From NCBI GenBank assembly GCA_963717695.1, contig CAVQWR010000004.1:294362-358361 (forward strand): DNA of 64,000 nucleotides, written 5' to 3'. Positions 48,407 to 56,848 of the stretch are shown in pieces. Under the pieces are notes generated by a model. That model made no database searches. It saw only the letters and a program-made list of their open reading frames with translations, and was not told the origin of the DNA. The stretch's first letter is position 1. Each line of letters starts with the position of its first letter. The translations under genes and the position numbers were made by a program. The DNA is from CAIWHR01 sp963717695. Its GTDB lineage: Bacteria > Pseudomonadota > Gammaproteobacteria > Burkholderiales > Casimicrobiaceae.

Positions 48407-50410
48407 ATGTCCGCACGCGTCCCGCAAAGCGCCGCAATCGAGATTGGCGCCGGCCGCTTCCGGCGTGCGCTTGCCCAGTCGCATCGCGGTCTGACTGCGT
48501 CCCTGCCCGCGCTGCTGGCCGCGCTGGAAGACGCGGCTGCAACGGGAGACCCGCAGCGCATGCTCCGCGCCGCCGGCGCGTGTCTTGTCGCCGGACAGGA
48601 TCTCGGCGTCTTCCGTGGTTTTCCCGCGCTTCTCGGCCACTTCGCCCGGCTGCGCGAGGAGGCCATCGCCTGGGGGGATCCGGCAGACGAACTGGTAGCG
48701 CAGGCGGGCTTGGTCGCCGGCCTCAATTACCACGGACCCGCGGACCCCGCGATCGACCGCGCGGTCGAGCGCATCATGGCGCTGCTCGAGCGCGACATCG
48801 ATGTGAATCTGCGCGTCGCGGCGGGCCGCATCATTCTCTATTACGCGGAGCCGCGCGAGAACCGCGCGCTTTCGCAGCGGGTGTACGCACTTCTGCACCC
48901 GGCGATGGACGATCCTGCGCTGGAGCCCTATCGCCTCGCGCGATTTCTATCGTTCTGGAGCCGCTGCGCGCGCTTCGCCAAGGACAATGCGCAGGCCGAA
49001 CGCGCGGAGCGGCAGGTGGCCGAGCTCGTCGAGAAGCATGGACTGCGGTCCATACGATTCGAGCTCGCGGTCATTGCGATCGAGCGGGCGCAGCCGTCCG
49101 GAAATCTTGCGGACGGCGCTGCGCGCGTGGCGGAGGTCGAGCGGCTCGCCGATCCGGCGAACCCCGGCGACCAGCTGCGGCTTGCGTTCATGCAATGCCG
49201 CCTCGCGCGCGCACGGGGCGACGGCGAGCGCGCGCTCTTCCACGCGATCCGCGCCACGCAGTACGCGCGCGAACTGGAACTGCCGCCGCCGATGCTGGCG
49301 GTCTACCTCGTGAACGAGGCCCAGTCGCGGCTTGCCGGCGACAACGTGCCCGCCGCACTCGCCGGATTGCGCGAGGCTTCGGCCCTCGTGCCCGGCGCCT
49401 ACGCCGACGAGGTGCGTGACATGATCGGGCTCGTCGAAGCCTACGATGATTTCCGGGCGATGCGGCCCGGCGCGCGCGACCGCATGGCGGCAGCCTGGGC
49501 CGCGATGCGCGAGCGCCAGTTCTACGACACTTTCGACGGCTATCCCGAATTCGGCGCGCGCCTCTGCGTTCTGGCGCTCGATGAAGGCATCGAGACGGAC
49601 TTCGTTGCGGCGCTGATCAGGATGCGCGGCATCGCGCCGCCGCAGGATGCGCCGGAGAGCTGGCCGTGGCCGCTGCGTGTTCACGCGCTGGGCGGCTTTC
49701 GCCTTGAGCGCGACGGCCAACGTCTGGCGGTCGAGGGAAAGTCGCAGAAGAAGCCGCTCGAATTGCTGAAAGCGCTCGTTGCGCTGGGCGGTCAGAGCGT
49801 GCCCAAGGCCAGGCTGCAGGATCTTCTCTGGCCCGACGGCGATCCGGCGGCGGCAGCGGCGGCGCTCGACATGGCGACCTCCCGTCTGCGCAAGCTCCTC
49901 GGCGCGACGGACGCGATCCGCGTCGAGGACGGCAAGATCGCGCTCGACCCGCGGAAGGTGTGGGTCGATGCGTTCGTGTTCGACCGCGACGTCGACGCCG
50001 CGCAGTCGGCACTGAAGTCGGGCGATGCGGCGGCGGTCGGCGCGGCGGGCGAGCGCCTGCTCGCGCGCTACCGCGGGCCGTTCCTCGGCGCCGAGGAGCC
50101 GTACCGCTGGTCGCTTGCGACCCGGGACCGGCTGCACCATCGCTTCCTGCGCTCGCTCGCCGCGATCGCCAGCTTTCACGCCGGTCGCGGCGCCCACGCT
50201 GACGCAATCGCCTGCTATGGGCGGGCGCTCGAGGAGGACTCGCTCGCCGAGGAGCTCTATCGCGACCTGATGCGCTGCCATCTCGAGCGCGGCGAGCCTG
50301 CCGAGGCGGCGCGCGTCTACCGCAGGTGCCGCGAAATGCTGTCGATCCAGCTCGGCATTCCGCCATCCGCCGAGACCGAGTCGCTGTTCAGGAGCATTTA
50401 CGCGCAATAG
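48407..50410 (+). CDS. SARP-like transcriptional regulator with BTAD domain
   Basis: A 667-residue protein. The C-terminal half has a winged-helix DNA-binding domain (about 418-520: LRVHALGGFRLERDG ... KPLELLKALVALGG ... LQDLLWPDGD). It is followed by a bacterial transcriptional activator domain (about 525-665: DRDVDAAQSALKSGD ... CYGRALEEDSLAEELYRDLM). The N-terminal 400 residues are helical TPR-like repeats with no enzymatic motif, unlike the ATPase of large actinobacterial AfsR proteins. The order is reversed compared with classical SARPs, where DNA binding is N-terminal. It precedes a LuxR-type regulator and an exported protein gene, whose upstream regions share tandem repeats. Confidence 0.85.
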   Translation: MSARVPQSAAIEIGAGRFRRALAQSHRGLTASLPALLAALEDAAATGDPQRMLRAAGACLVAGQDLGVFRGFPALLGHFARLREEAIAWGDPADELVAQAGLVAGLNYHGPADPAIDRAVERIMALLERDIDVNLRVAAGRIILYYAEPRENRALSQRVYALLHPAMDDPALEPYRLARFLSFWSRCARFAKDNAQAERAERQVAELVEKHGLRSIRFELAVIAIERAQPSGNLADGAARVAEVERLADPANPGDQLRLAFMQCRLARARGDGERALFHAIRATQYARELELPPPMLAVYLVNEAQSRLAGDNVPAALAGLREASALVPGAYADEVRDMIGLVEAYDDFRAMRPGARDRMAAAWAAMRERQFYDTFDGYPEFGARLCVLALDEGIETDFVAALIRMRGIAPPQDAPESWPWPLRVHALGGFRLERDGQRLAVEGKSQKKPLELLKALVALGGQSVPKARLQDLLWPDGDPAAAAAALDMATSRLRKLLGATDAIRVEDGKIALDPRKVWVDAFVFDRDVDAAQSALKSGDAAAVGAAGERLLARYRGPFLGAEEPYRWSLATRDRLHHRFLRSLAAIASFHAGRGAHADAIACYGRALEEDSLAEELYRDLMRCHLERGEPAEAARVYRRCREMLSIQLGIPPSAETESLFRSIYAQ

Positions 50411-50414
50411 CGTT

Positions 50415-50433
50415 ACCGTACCACTGGTACGGT
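50415..50433. promoter_or_regulatory. perfect inverted repeat between regulator genes
   Basis: ACCGTACC-ACT-GGTACGGT, an 8-bp inverted repeat, starts five bases after the SARP-like stop and lies 16 bp before the tandem repeats. It has no T tract, so a regulator-binding site is more likely than a terminator. The GGTAC core recurs next to the tandem repeats at both promoters. Confidence 0.55.
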
Positions 50434-50449
50434 CCGGGAAAGATCGCGA

Positions 50450-50480
50450 TCGGTTAGCCATCGGTTAGGTACCGGTCCGC
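50450..50480 (+). promoter_or_regulatory. tandem 11-bp-spaced repeat upstream of the LuxR-type gene
   Basis: TCGGTTAG occurs at 50450-50457 and again at 50461-50468, exactly 11 bp apart, followed at once by GTACCGGTCCGC (50469-50480). The repeat with its tail recurs before the gene at 51287. Direct repeats one helical turn apart are the known binding pattern of SARP activators, and a SARP-like gene lies just upstream. Which regulator binds is inference. Confidence 0.6.
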
Positions 50481-50535
50481 AGCATGTCGGCGAGCGACGA
50501 TCCCGCATGTACGCGGGACGCGCACGCGACCGTAC

Positions 50536-51231
50536 ATGCGCATCCTCCTCGTCGAACCGCAGGCGCTCGTGCGTGCCGGGCTACGGCAGGTGGTGCTGGC
50601 GCTCGACCCTGCGGCCGAATTTCTCGAGGCCACGGATGTGGACGCGGCCTGCGCCGTCGCCGCGCAATCGGCGCGCGGCGAAGACATGCTCGACGCGGTG
50701 CTGGTCGATGGCGCCGCCGTCCGTTCCCGCGACCTCCATCGACTGCGCCTTTGCGCGCCCGGGTCGGTGCTCGTTGTCATCGCCGCAGCGGACGACGCGC
50801 GCATGCTGCGCTGTTTTGTGTCCGCCGGCGCAAATGCGGTCGTGCCGCGGGACGCACCGGCCGAGGTCCACACGGCGGCGTTGCGCGTCGCGCATTTCGG
50901 TCGCGCCTGCGTGCAGAACCGCGCGCTCGACCTGCGCCGGCCGGCGCGGCCGCAATCGGCGGCCGAGCGCATTGTCGAGTTCCATCCCACGCGCCGGCAG
51001 GAGGATGTGCTGCACCTGCTCGCGCAGGACCTCTCGAACAAGGCGATTGCGGGCGCGCTCGGCATCGGCGTGCGCACGGTGAAGGGACACATGACGGTGC
51101 TGCTGCGCGCGCTTGGTGCGCGCGGGCGCGTTGATGCCGCCGCGCGTGCCCGACGGGCGCTTGCCGCATCCGACGGGATGTACAGGCACGAATCCGATCC
51201 GGGGACGGTACCCGCCGCACGAATCCGTTAG
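50536..51231 (+). CDS. LuxR-family DNA-binding response regulator with degenerate receiver
   Basis: A 231-residue protein. The N-terminal receiver-like domain (MRILLVEPQALVRAGL ...) has a candidate phospho-acceptor Asp in AVLVDGAAV. The acidic pair usual near residue 10 is reduced to a single Glu, and the conserved Lys is not obvious. The C-terminal LuxR/GerE helix-turn-helix is clear (RRQEDVLHLLAQDLSNKAIAGALGIGVRTVKGHM). No histidine kinase gene is adjacent, so the protein may work without phosphorylation. Its start is 55 bp after the tandem repeats. The last codons overlap the next copy of the repeats. Confidence 0.85.
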   Translation: MRILLVEPQALVRAGLRQVVLALDPAAEFLEATDVDAACAVAAQSARGEDMLDAVLVDGAAVRSRDLHRLRLCAPGSVLVVIAAADDARMLRCFVSAGANAVVPRDAPAEVHTAALRVAHFGRACVQNRALDLRRPARPQSAAERIVEFHPTRRQEDVLHLLAQDLSNKAIAGALGIGVRTVKGHMTVLLRALGARGRVDAAARARRALAASDGMYRHESDPGTVPAARIR

Positions 51232-51253
51232 AGATCGGTTAGGTACCGTCCGC
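51224..51253 (+). promoter_or_regulatory. tandem 11-bp-spaced repeat upstream of the dockerin-protein gene
   Basis: TCCGTTAG (51224-51231) and TCGGTTAG (51235-51242) are 11 bp apart and are followed by GTACCGTCCGC (51243-51253). The arrangement copies that at 50450-50480, differing by one base in the first repeat and one missing G in the tail. The first repeat includes the stop codon of the LuxR-type gene. The ATG of the downstream gene is 33 bp further on. Confidence 0.6.
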
Positions 51254-51286
51254 CACACTCCACCTCGTCAACCCGGGGAGCAATTC

Positions 51287-53974
51287 ATGCCGCGACACTT
51301 CCGCGACTTGGTCCGCATCGTGCTGTGTGTCTGCGCCGTCGTAATGGGCGTTGCGACGACCGGCGTGGGCGCGCAACTGCTCGTCGTCACGCCGGGCGAG
51401 GCGGCGGGCACCGGTCCCATCCTTCCCATCGACGCCGTGACCGCCGTCTTTCCGGACTTCGGGGCGGGCGGCGCCAATCCGGTCGTCTGGCCCGTCGTGC
51501 CGATCGGCGAGCCGACGACCGCGCCGCACGGCCTCGCGCTGGTCTCCCCCAATCGCGCGCTCGCGACCAATATCAGTTCGATCTATCTCGACGTGATCGA
51601 CACGACGACCGCGCAGCGCGTGGACAAGATCCTCATGCCAGGCTTCAACGGGAGTGGCGCACTCGCGGTGAATCCGGCCAAGACCCACGTCCTCTCGCTT
51701 TCCTTTACCGCGACGCTGCGCGTGATCGCCGCGCCGTTCGACTCCACCTCAGCGGTGACCACGGTCGCGCTGCCTTCCACCGGCGACTCGGCCTCGACGC
51801 GCTCGATTGCTTTCCATCCGACGACCGGGCGGGCGTTCATGAGCCTCGTCGGGATGATCGCCGTGCTGGACCCGCCCTATTCGTCGATCGCCTTCACCAT
51901 CGCCTCGCCGAACGGCGTGCCCAACTTCGTCGGATCGGGGTTGCCCGCGACGGGCGCCATCGCGATCTCGCCCGACGGCAACACGCTGGTCGCCTCGCAA
52001 TACGACGCGAACACGGCATTGCCCACGCTGCGCATCTTCCACGCGCCGTTCACGGCCGCGAGCGTTCCCGAAGTGCTTGCCATCGCCGACGCGCAGTTGG
52101 ACGGCATGGTGTTCACGCCGGACGGCACGAAGCTGCTCATCGCGGACCGCAAGCCGCCCGTCCCGCCGGCGCTGTCGCGCGTTTTTGCGGTCGGCGCGCC
52201 GTACGGGGCGGTGTCCACGGTCGAGACGCTGTCGTTCGACTCTACCTTTGGCGAGCCCGGCGCATTGCAGAGCTGGTTCGAAGACGTCGACATCAGCAGC
52301 GACGGCCAGCTCGCCGCGCTGGGCGGCGGTGAACCGGGTGGCGGTCCGCTGGCCGTGCTGAAGGCGCCGTTCACGGCCGCCGGCGTCACGGCGATCAAGG
52401 TCGCGGTGCCCGGCACGGTGCTTCCCGTTCCCTACGGACACCAGGGCCGCGGCAGCGGCACCGCGCGCTTCTGGCCGACGCCGATCGCACCGCCCCCTGC
52501 ACAGCTCTTCGTCGATAGTTCGGCTACCCAGTTGCCGGGGATCGTGGTGCCGGAAGGCAACAGCGGCACGACGCCGGCGGCCATTCCCGTGCGGCTGCTC
52601 CAGCCCAGTGCGCAGACGGTCACCGTCGACTACCACACCGTCGACGGCAATTCGGGGCTGTTCGTGGCCACCGCCGCCGACGGCGACTACGTGCCGGCGA
52701 CTGGAACGCTCACCTTCGCGCCCGGCGAGACGCTCAAGAACGTCGTGGTGCAGGTGAAGGGCGACACGGCGTACGAAGGCGACGAGTACTTCACGGTCGT
52801 CCTGACGAACCCGGTCAACGCCACGCTCCTCGGGCCGTGGAACACCGGCGTGGTCACGATCCAGAACGACGACCCGATCGAGCCGCTCGCCATTGTGACC
52901 GCCGCTCTGCCCAACGGCACGGTGGGCGTGCCCTACAGCTTTACGATGCAGGGAACGGGCCTGCATCCACTGACGTGGAGCGACAACGGTGTGCTTGGAA
53001 TATTCAGCCTTGATATCGATCCGGCGACCGGCGTCATCTCCGGCACGCCGGGCGTCGCCGGGACGTTCAATGTCCAGTTCCGCGTTCTCGATCCCCAGGG
53101 CAATGCGGCGTTCATCACGCTTCCGCTCACGATCGGAAATGCCGGCGCCGACGCGACGCTCTCCGCGCTGACGGTGTCGAGCGGGAGTCTCGCACCCGGA
53201 TTCGCGCCGGGCACGTTCGCGTACACGGACGCGGTGCTGAGCTGCACCACGTCGATCACGGTGACGCCGACGCTGTCGGATCCCGCGGCGTCGGTCAAGG
53301 TGAACGGCCTCGCCACCGCGAGCGGATCGCCTTCCGCGCCGATCAGACTTGCCTTCGGCGACAATCCGGTCAACGTGCTCGTCACCGCGAAGGACGGCAT
53401 CACGACGCAGAACTACGCGATCGCGGTGACCCGTCCCACCCCGGCGGCGCTCACGCCGGTGCTGCAGAGCGCGGTGTCGCGCAAGGTGCACGGCGTTGCC
53501 GGCACGTTCGATCTTCCGCTCTCTCTTGTGGACGTCCACAACCCGAGCACCGAGCCGCGTCGCGGTCCGGCCCACACGATCGTCTTCCACTACGACAAGG
53601 CGATCACGGCCGTTGCCGCGAGCGTCGTCGAGGGCATGGCGATCGCGGGCATTCCGACGATCAGCGGCAGCGACGTCGTCGTGGACCTGACCGGCGTGAC
53701 CGACCGGCAGTACGTCACCGTGCAGCTCGCCAACGTCGCCTCGGCCGATGGCGGCGCCGGCGGATGCGGGATCGCGCGACTGGGGCTCCTCGCCGGCGAC
53801 GTGAATCAAAGCCGGGTCGTCTCGGTGGCGGACCTCGGGCTCGTCAACGCGCAGCTTTCACTGGTGACGACACCCGCGAACTACCTGAGGGACGTCAATG
53901 CCAGCGGCACGATCACCGTGGCGGACAAGGGGATCACCAACGCCAACCTGACGCGGGCACTGCCGGCGCCGTGA
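51287..53974 (+). CDS. large exported protein with Calx-beta, Ig-like, cadherin-like and dockerin-like modules
   Basis: An 895-residue secreted protein, unknown function. A signal peptide covers 1-29. Residues about 30-400 look like a repeat-containing beta-propeller (recurrent LAISPDGNTLVAS-type strands). Next is a Calx-beta domain (about 404-530), a putative Ig domain (He_PIG, 534-617: LPNGTVGVPYSF ... GVISGTPGVAG) and a cadherin-like beta-sandwich (621-717). A cohesin-like SRKVHGVAGTFDLPLSL segment precedes a C-terminal type I dockerin-like pair, GDVNQSRVVSVADLGLVNAQL and DVNASGTITVADKGITNANL, whose D-x-N-x loops suit calcium. Start: ATG 51287 with GGGGAG upstream. It is probably the output gene of the two upstream regulators. 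Confidence 0.85.
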   Translation: MPRHFRDLVRIVLCVCAVVMGVATTGVGAQLLVVTPGEAAGTGPILPIDAVTAVFPDFGAGGANPVVWPVVPIGEPTTAPHGLALVSPNRALATNISSIYLDVIDTTTAQRVDKILMPGFNGSGALAVNPAKTHVLSLSFTATLRVIAAPFDSTSAVTTVALPSTGDSASTRSIAFHPTTGRAFMSLVGMIAVLDPPYSSIAFTIASPNGVPNFVGSGLPATGAIAISPDGNTLVASQYDANTALPTLRIFHAPFTAASVPEVLAIADAQLDGMVFTPDGTKLLIADRKPPVPPALSRVFAVGAPYGAVSTVETLSFDSTFGEPGALQSWFEDVDISSDGQLAALGGGEPGGGPLAVLKAPFTAAGVTAIKVAVPGTVLPVPYGHQGRGSGTARFWPTPIAPPPAQLFVDSSATQLPGIVVPEGNSGTTPAAIPVRLLQPSAQTVTVDYHTVDGNSGLFVATAADGDYVPATGTLTFAPGETLKNVVVQVKGDTAYEGDEYFTVVLTNPVNATLLGPWNTGVVTIQNDDPIEPLAIVTAALPNGTVGVPYSFTMQGTGLHPLTWSDNGVLGIFSLDIDPATGVISGTPGVAGTFNVQFRVLDPQGNAAFITLPLTIGNAGADATLSALTVSSGSLAPGFAPGTFAYTDAVLSCTTSITVTPTLSDPAASVKVNGLATASGSPSAPIRLAFGDNPVNVLVTAKDGITTQNYAIAVTRPTPAALTPVLQSAVSRKVHGVAGTFDLPLSLVDVHNPSTEPRRGPAHTIVFHYDKAITAVAASVVEGMAIAGIPTISGSDVVVDLTGVTDRQYVTVQLANVASADGGAGGCGIARLGLLAGDVNQSRVVSVADLGLVNAQLSLVTTPANYLRDVNASGTITVADKGITNANLTRALPAP

Positions 53975-54092
53975 CGCCTGCGCTGCTCAATTCGGCAGGA
54001 GCGGCGCAGGATCGCTGGACAGATATCCGGGTGATCGCGGCAGCCGGATTCCCGCAACGCGACCGCGCGAGCGCGGGCGGATCCGGCCGCCA

Positions 54093-55925
54093 TTACGCTG
54101 CCGCCACCGCCTCCGCGCCCTCCGCTTCGCGCCCGTTGTCGACGACGGTGAATGACGCCCACAGATATTCCAACTGCTGCTGGATCGGCTCGTTGATACG
54201 AAGCGTGTAGCTCGAGCTCGACGAAAGCAGCGTGATTCTGCCGTCTGCGTCGAACTTGCGTGTGGGCAGCAGCAGGGTGCGGATCGGCATCGCCGGCTGG
54301 GCTTCCGACGGCGGCAGGTAGAGCGCCACGAATCGCCCGTTTGCAAACGCGCCCGGAGCAGCCTTCGCCGACGGCTTGGCGACGATCTTCACGACGCTCG
54401 GCCGTCGGCCGATGTGCTCGACGCCGATCTCGACGAAGTTGACCATCAGCCGGCGAAAACGCCGCACCACGGAGATCGTCCACGGTGCGTCGGCGCGCTC
54501 CCGGATGGCGATGAGCGAACCGGGGATGATGCGATTGAGGTCGTCGATCTGGCCGCGCAAGCGCGCGCCGGATTCGCTGCGATCGCGCACCTGCCAGACG
54601 TGCTGCGCCGCCGTCGACGGTCCGCCGCCGGTGGTCCGCGTGACACCGGCGCCATCGGTGGCCGGCATGTCGGAAGAGTCGGTGGCGAGCCCGAGCGGCG
54701 ACACGGCGAGCTCGCCGGCATGCGCCGCCACCGCCCCAGCGGGCGCGACGGGCCGTCCGGCTTCCTCGCGGAGGATCTGGATGATGCTGGAAAGACCGGT
54801 CACCATCTGGATCGACAGGGCGACCGGCTCGCGCTCGCCGCGCCGGATGATGCGGACGGGGACGGGGGCGTAGATGCCGGAGAGCTTCTTCAGCAACGCG
54901 ATCCTGCCGGCGCGCTCGGCATGAGTCGACGCGTCGCGGGACGCTTCGGGGCCGGTCAGGCTCGCGAGCTCCTTGTCGAACAGCGCCTGCAGCGGCGCCG
55001 GGTCGAGATGGAGCGGATTGCGCGCCGTCGCGTTGCCGGCGCGGCGCAGGCCGTCCGTGCCGTCGAGGTCGACGACGAAACCCCGCTTTTCGATGCGAAC
55101 GCCGCCGTTGGTCTCGCGCCACTCGAGGCGCAGCGTGCGCGCCCACCGTGCGAACCATGCGTCCGCCCACAGCGCATCGCGCGGCGAGAACTGCCCGTTG
55201 TTGATCACCTCGAGCAGCAGCAGCCGGATGTACTGCTGTTCCAGCGTCGTGGCCGCTTCGCGCGATTCGTCGTCGCCGGCGATGCTGTGCATCGCGATTC
55301 CGCGCATCAGCGCGTACTTGTACGCCTCGTGGATCTCCTTCCACTGGCCGGGGATGCGCTTCTTGAAGCGGATGAACCGGAGCAGGAACTCGACCTGCCG
55401 GTGGTGGAACATCCTGACGAGAACGAAATGCGCGTGCCCGAGCCAGTAGTGGTCGCTCGTCTGCTGCGTGTGCCGCAGCATGCGTTCGTAGCCCTGGTAG
55501 AATTTCTTGGAAAGCCGCAGCGCGGCGATCCAGTCCTGCAGGTTGAACGCGCGCAGCGCGCCGTCGCCGTCGACGTAACGGTTCAGGAGCTCGCCGGAAA
55601 CCTGCTGCGCATGCAGCTCGAGGCTGAGTAGCGCGTCGAGTTCCGCGGGGGTGGGCTGCTCCGACCCGACGATGCCGGAAATCGCATCGCACGTCGCCTT
55701 CTGCGCCGTGACGGGGTCCTCGCCCAGCAGCGAGTGCAGCAGGCCGTCCACTGCCTTTTCCTGCAACAGTGGATCGCGAATCTCATGAGCTACGGCCGGG
55801 GCCGCGGCAGCCGTGGGCATGGGCGGTGCGCTGTACTTTTGGGGGCGGAGACCCAAGTGCATACGCACAAGCCGTGCCAGCCTCCGGGCACGGCCGATGC
55901 CGCGAGGACGGGCGGCCGGACCCAT
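54093..55925 (-). CDS. conserved protein with PilZ-like C-terminal region, function unknown
   Basis: Up to 610 residues. The N-terminal two-thirds are helical and rich in aromatic/basic residues (FNLQDWIAALRLSKKFYQGYERML, about 127-150) and have no catalytic motif I know. A Gly/Ala-rich linker (about 390-440) follows. The C-terminal beta-rich region has VRDRSESGARL (446-456) and ends VEIGVEHIGRR. This resembles the D/NxSxxG strand and closing strand of PilZ domains, which bind cyclic di-GMP. The start is uncertain: the first 35 residues are Arg-rich, and ATG at 55862 or 55820 would also fit. No strong ribosome-binding site marks any of them. Confidence 0.6.
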   Translation of the reverse strand: MGPAARPRGIGRARRLARLVRMHLGLRPQKYSAPPMPTAAAAPAVAHEIRDPLLQEKAVDGLLHSLLGEDPVTAQKATCDAISGIVGSEQPTPAELDALLSLELHAQQVSGELLNRYVDGDGALRAFNLQDWIAALRLSKKFYQGYERMLRHTQQTSDHYWLGHAHFVLVRMFHHRQVEFLLRFIRFKKRIPGQWKEIHEAYKYALMRGIAMHSIAGDDESREAATTLEQQYIRLLLLEVINNGQFSPRDALWADAWFARWARTLRLEWRETNGGVRIEKRGFVVDLDGTDGLRRAGNATARNPLHLDPAPLQALFDKELASLTGPEASRDASTHAERAGRIALLKKLSGIYAPVPVRIIRRGEREPVALSIQMVTGLSSIIQILREEAGRPVAPAGAVAAHAGELAVSPLGLATDSSDMPATDGAGVTRTTGGGPSTAAQHVWQVRDRSESGARLRGQIDDLNRIIPGSLIAIRERADAPWTISVVRRFRRLMVNFVEIGVEHIGRRPSVVKIVAKPSAKAAPGAFANGRFVALYLPPSEAQPAMPIRTLLLPTRKFDADGRITLLSSSSSYTLRINEPIQQQLEYLWASFTVVDNGREAEGAEAVAAA

Positions 55926-56075
55926 CGTGGATGACGATGAGACGCAGTGGAGCGGCGGCGCCCGGCGCCCAGGATGCGGGTCGGTTAATGCCGCGCGGCG
56001 GCAATCACCGGCGCGCCGGCCTTTTGTTCCGCAAGCTCCGCGTCAGCAGCGCGGGCCGCCTCGCCGCGACGCCTC

Positions 56076-56732
56076 TCAGGTGCTGCCGATGGCGGCCTTC
56101 TGCGCCAGGGCCATCGGATTCGGCGTCGGCGCGGCGACGCGCTTGAGCGTGTTGCGATCGGTGTGATGGAACGGGTCGATCACCCCCGGAATGATCAGTA
56201 CGGTGTCCTCGTCGTAGGACCACGTGCCGTCGCCGTTGACGGTGACCCGGATCCGGTACTCGACCGTCTTGAACGCGTGCTGCAGGAACGGCGTCGAGCG
56301 AATGCCGTAGCACTCGTCGTCCAGCGCGGCGACGAGCTCGAAGCTCCTCGCGTCGGCGCTCGCGCGTCCGGCGGCCATCGCGACCTGCGCGCGCGGAATC
56401 GTCAGCGTCTGGATGACGGTGCCGGTGGCGGGCTCCCATAGCCAGTAGCCGATCTGGTCGTGGTAGGTCTTCACCTGCGCCGGCTTGACCGCATGCTGGT
56501 GATAGCGCAGGCCGTAGAAAAGCTGCGGGCCGTTCGTCTGCGGATCAATCGGCTGCAACTCGATCCGCTCGGTGTAGGCCTGCTTCTTCGGCCCTTCGGC
56601 CTTCGGCTTGACGTCGAGGCCGCGCGTGCCTTCCCAGATGCCGGCGAGCGGCGCCAGCGGGCCGAGATTCGAGAGCGTGTCGAAGTCGAGGTTCGCGGGT
56701 TCGGTGTAGATGTCGTCGGGAAATTCGCTCAT
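56076..56732 (-). CDS. FABP/nitrobindin-like haem-binding beta-barrel protein
   Basis: A 218-residue protein of the bacterial FABP-like (DUF1794/nitrobindin) group. LGPLAPLAGIWEGTRGLD marks the N-terminal barrel strand; the body includes LFYGLRYHQHA and YHDQIGYWLWEPATG, and the C-terminus has DPFHHTDRNTLKRV. Related proteins form a ten-stranded barrel; some bind haem through a histidine and react with NO or peroxynitrite. The ligand here is not determined. GGAGG is eight bases before the ATG. It lies downstream of urtE on the same strand but 116 bp away, and need not be part of that operon. Confidence 0.8.
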   Translation of the reverse strand: MSEFPDDIYTEPANLDFDTLSNLGPLAPLAGIWEGTRGLDVKPKAEGPKKQAYTERIELQPIDPQTNGPQLFYGLRYHQHAVKPAQVKTYHDQIGYWLWEPATGTVIQTLTIPRAQVAMAAGRASADARSFELVAALDDECYGIRSTPFLQHAFKTVEYRIRVTVNGDGTWSYDEDTVLIIPGVIDPFHHTDRNTLKRVAAPTPNPMALAQKAAIGST

Positions 56733-56848
56733 GCGGCCTCCTTGGAGACCTGATGCTAACGCACGGGCGCCCGCAGCGGCGCTTGCGCGAGGTCAACCTG
56801 GCATGGACGTCGCGATGTACGGGGGCGCAACGCGCCGTTAGGCGAGGG

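Noticed and set aside
50415..50433. Inverted repeat considered as a terminator of the SARP-like gene
   Set aside because: The stem is followed by CCGGGAAAG, not a T tract, and it sits in the upstream region of the next gene; an operator is more likely.
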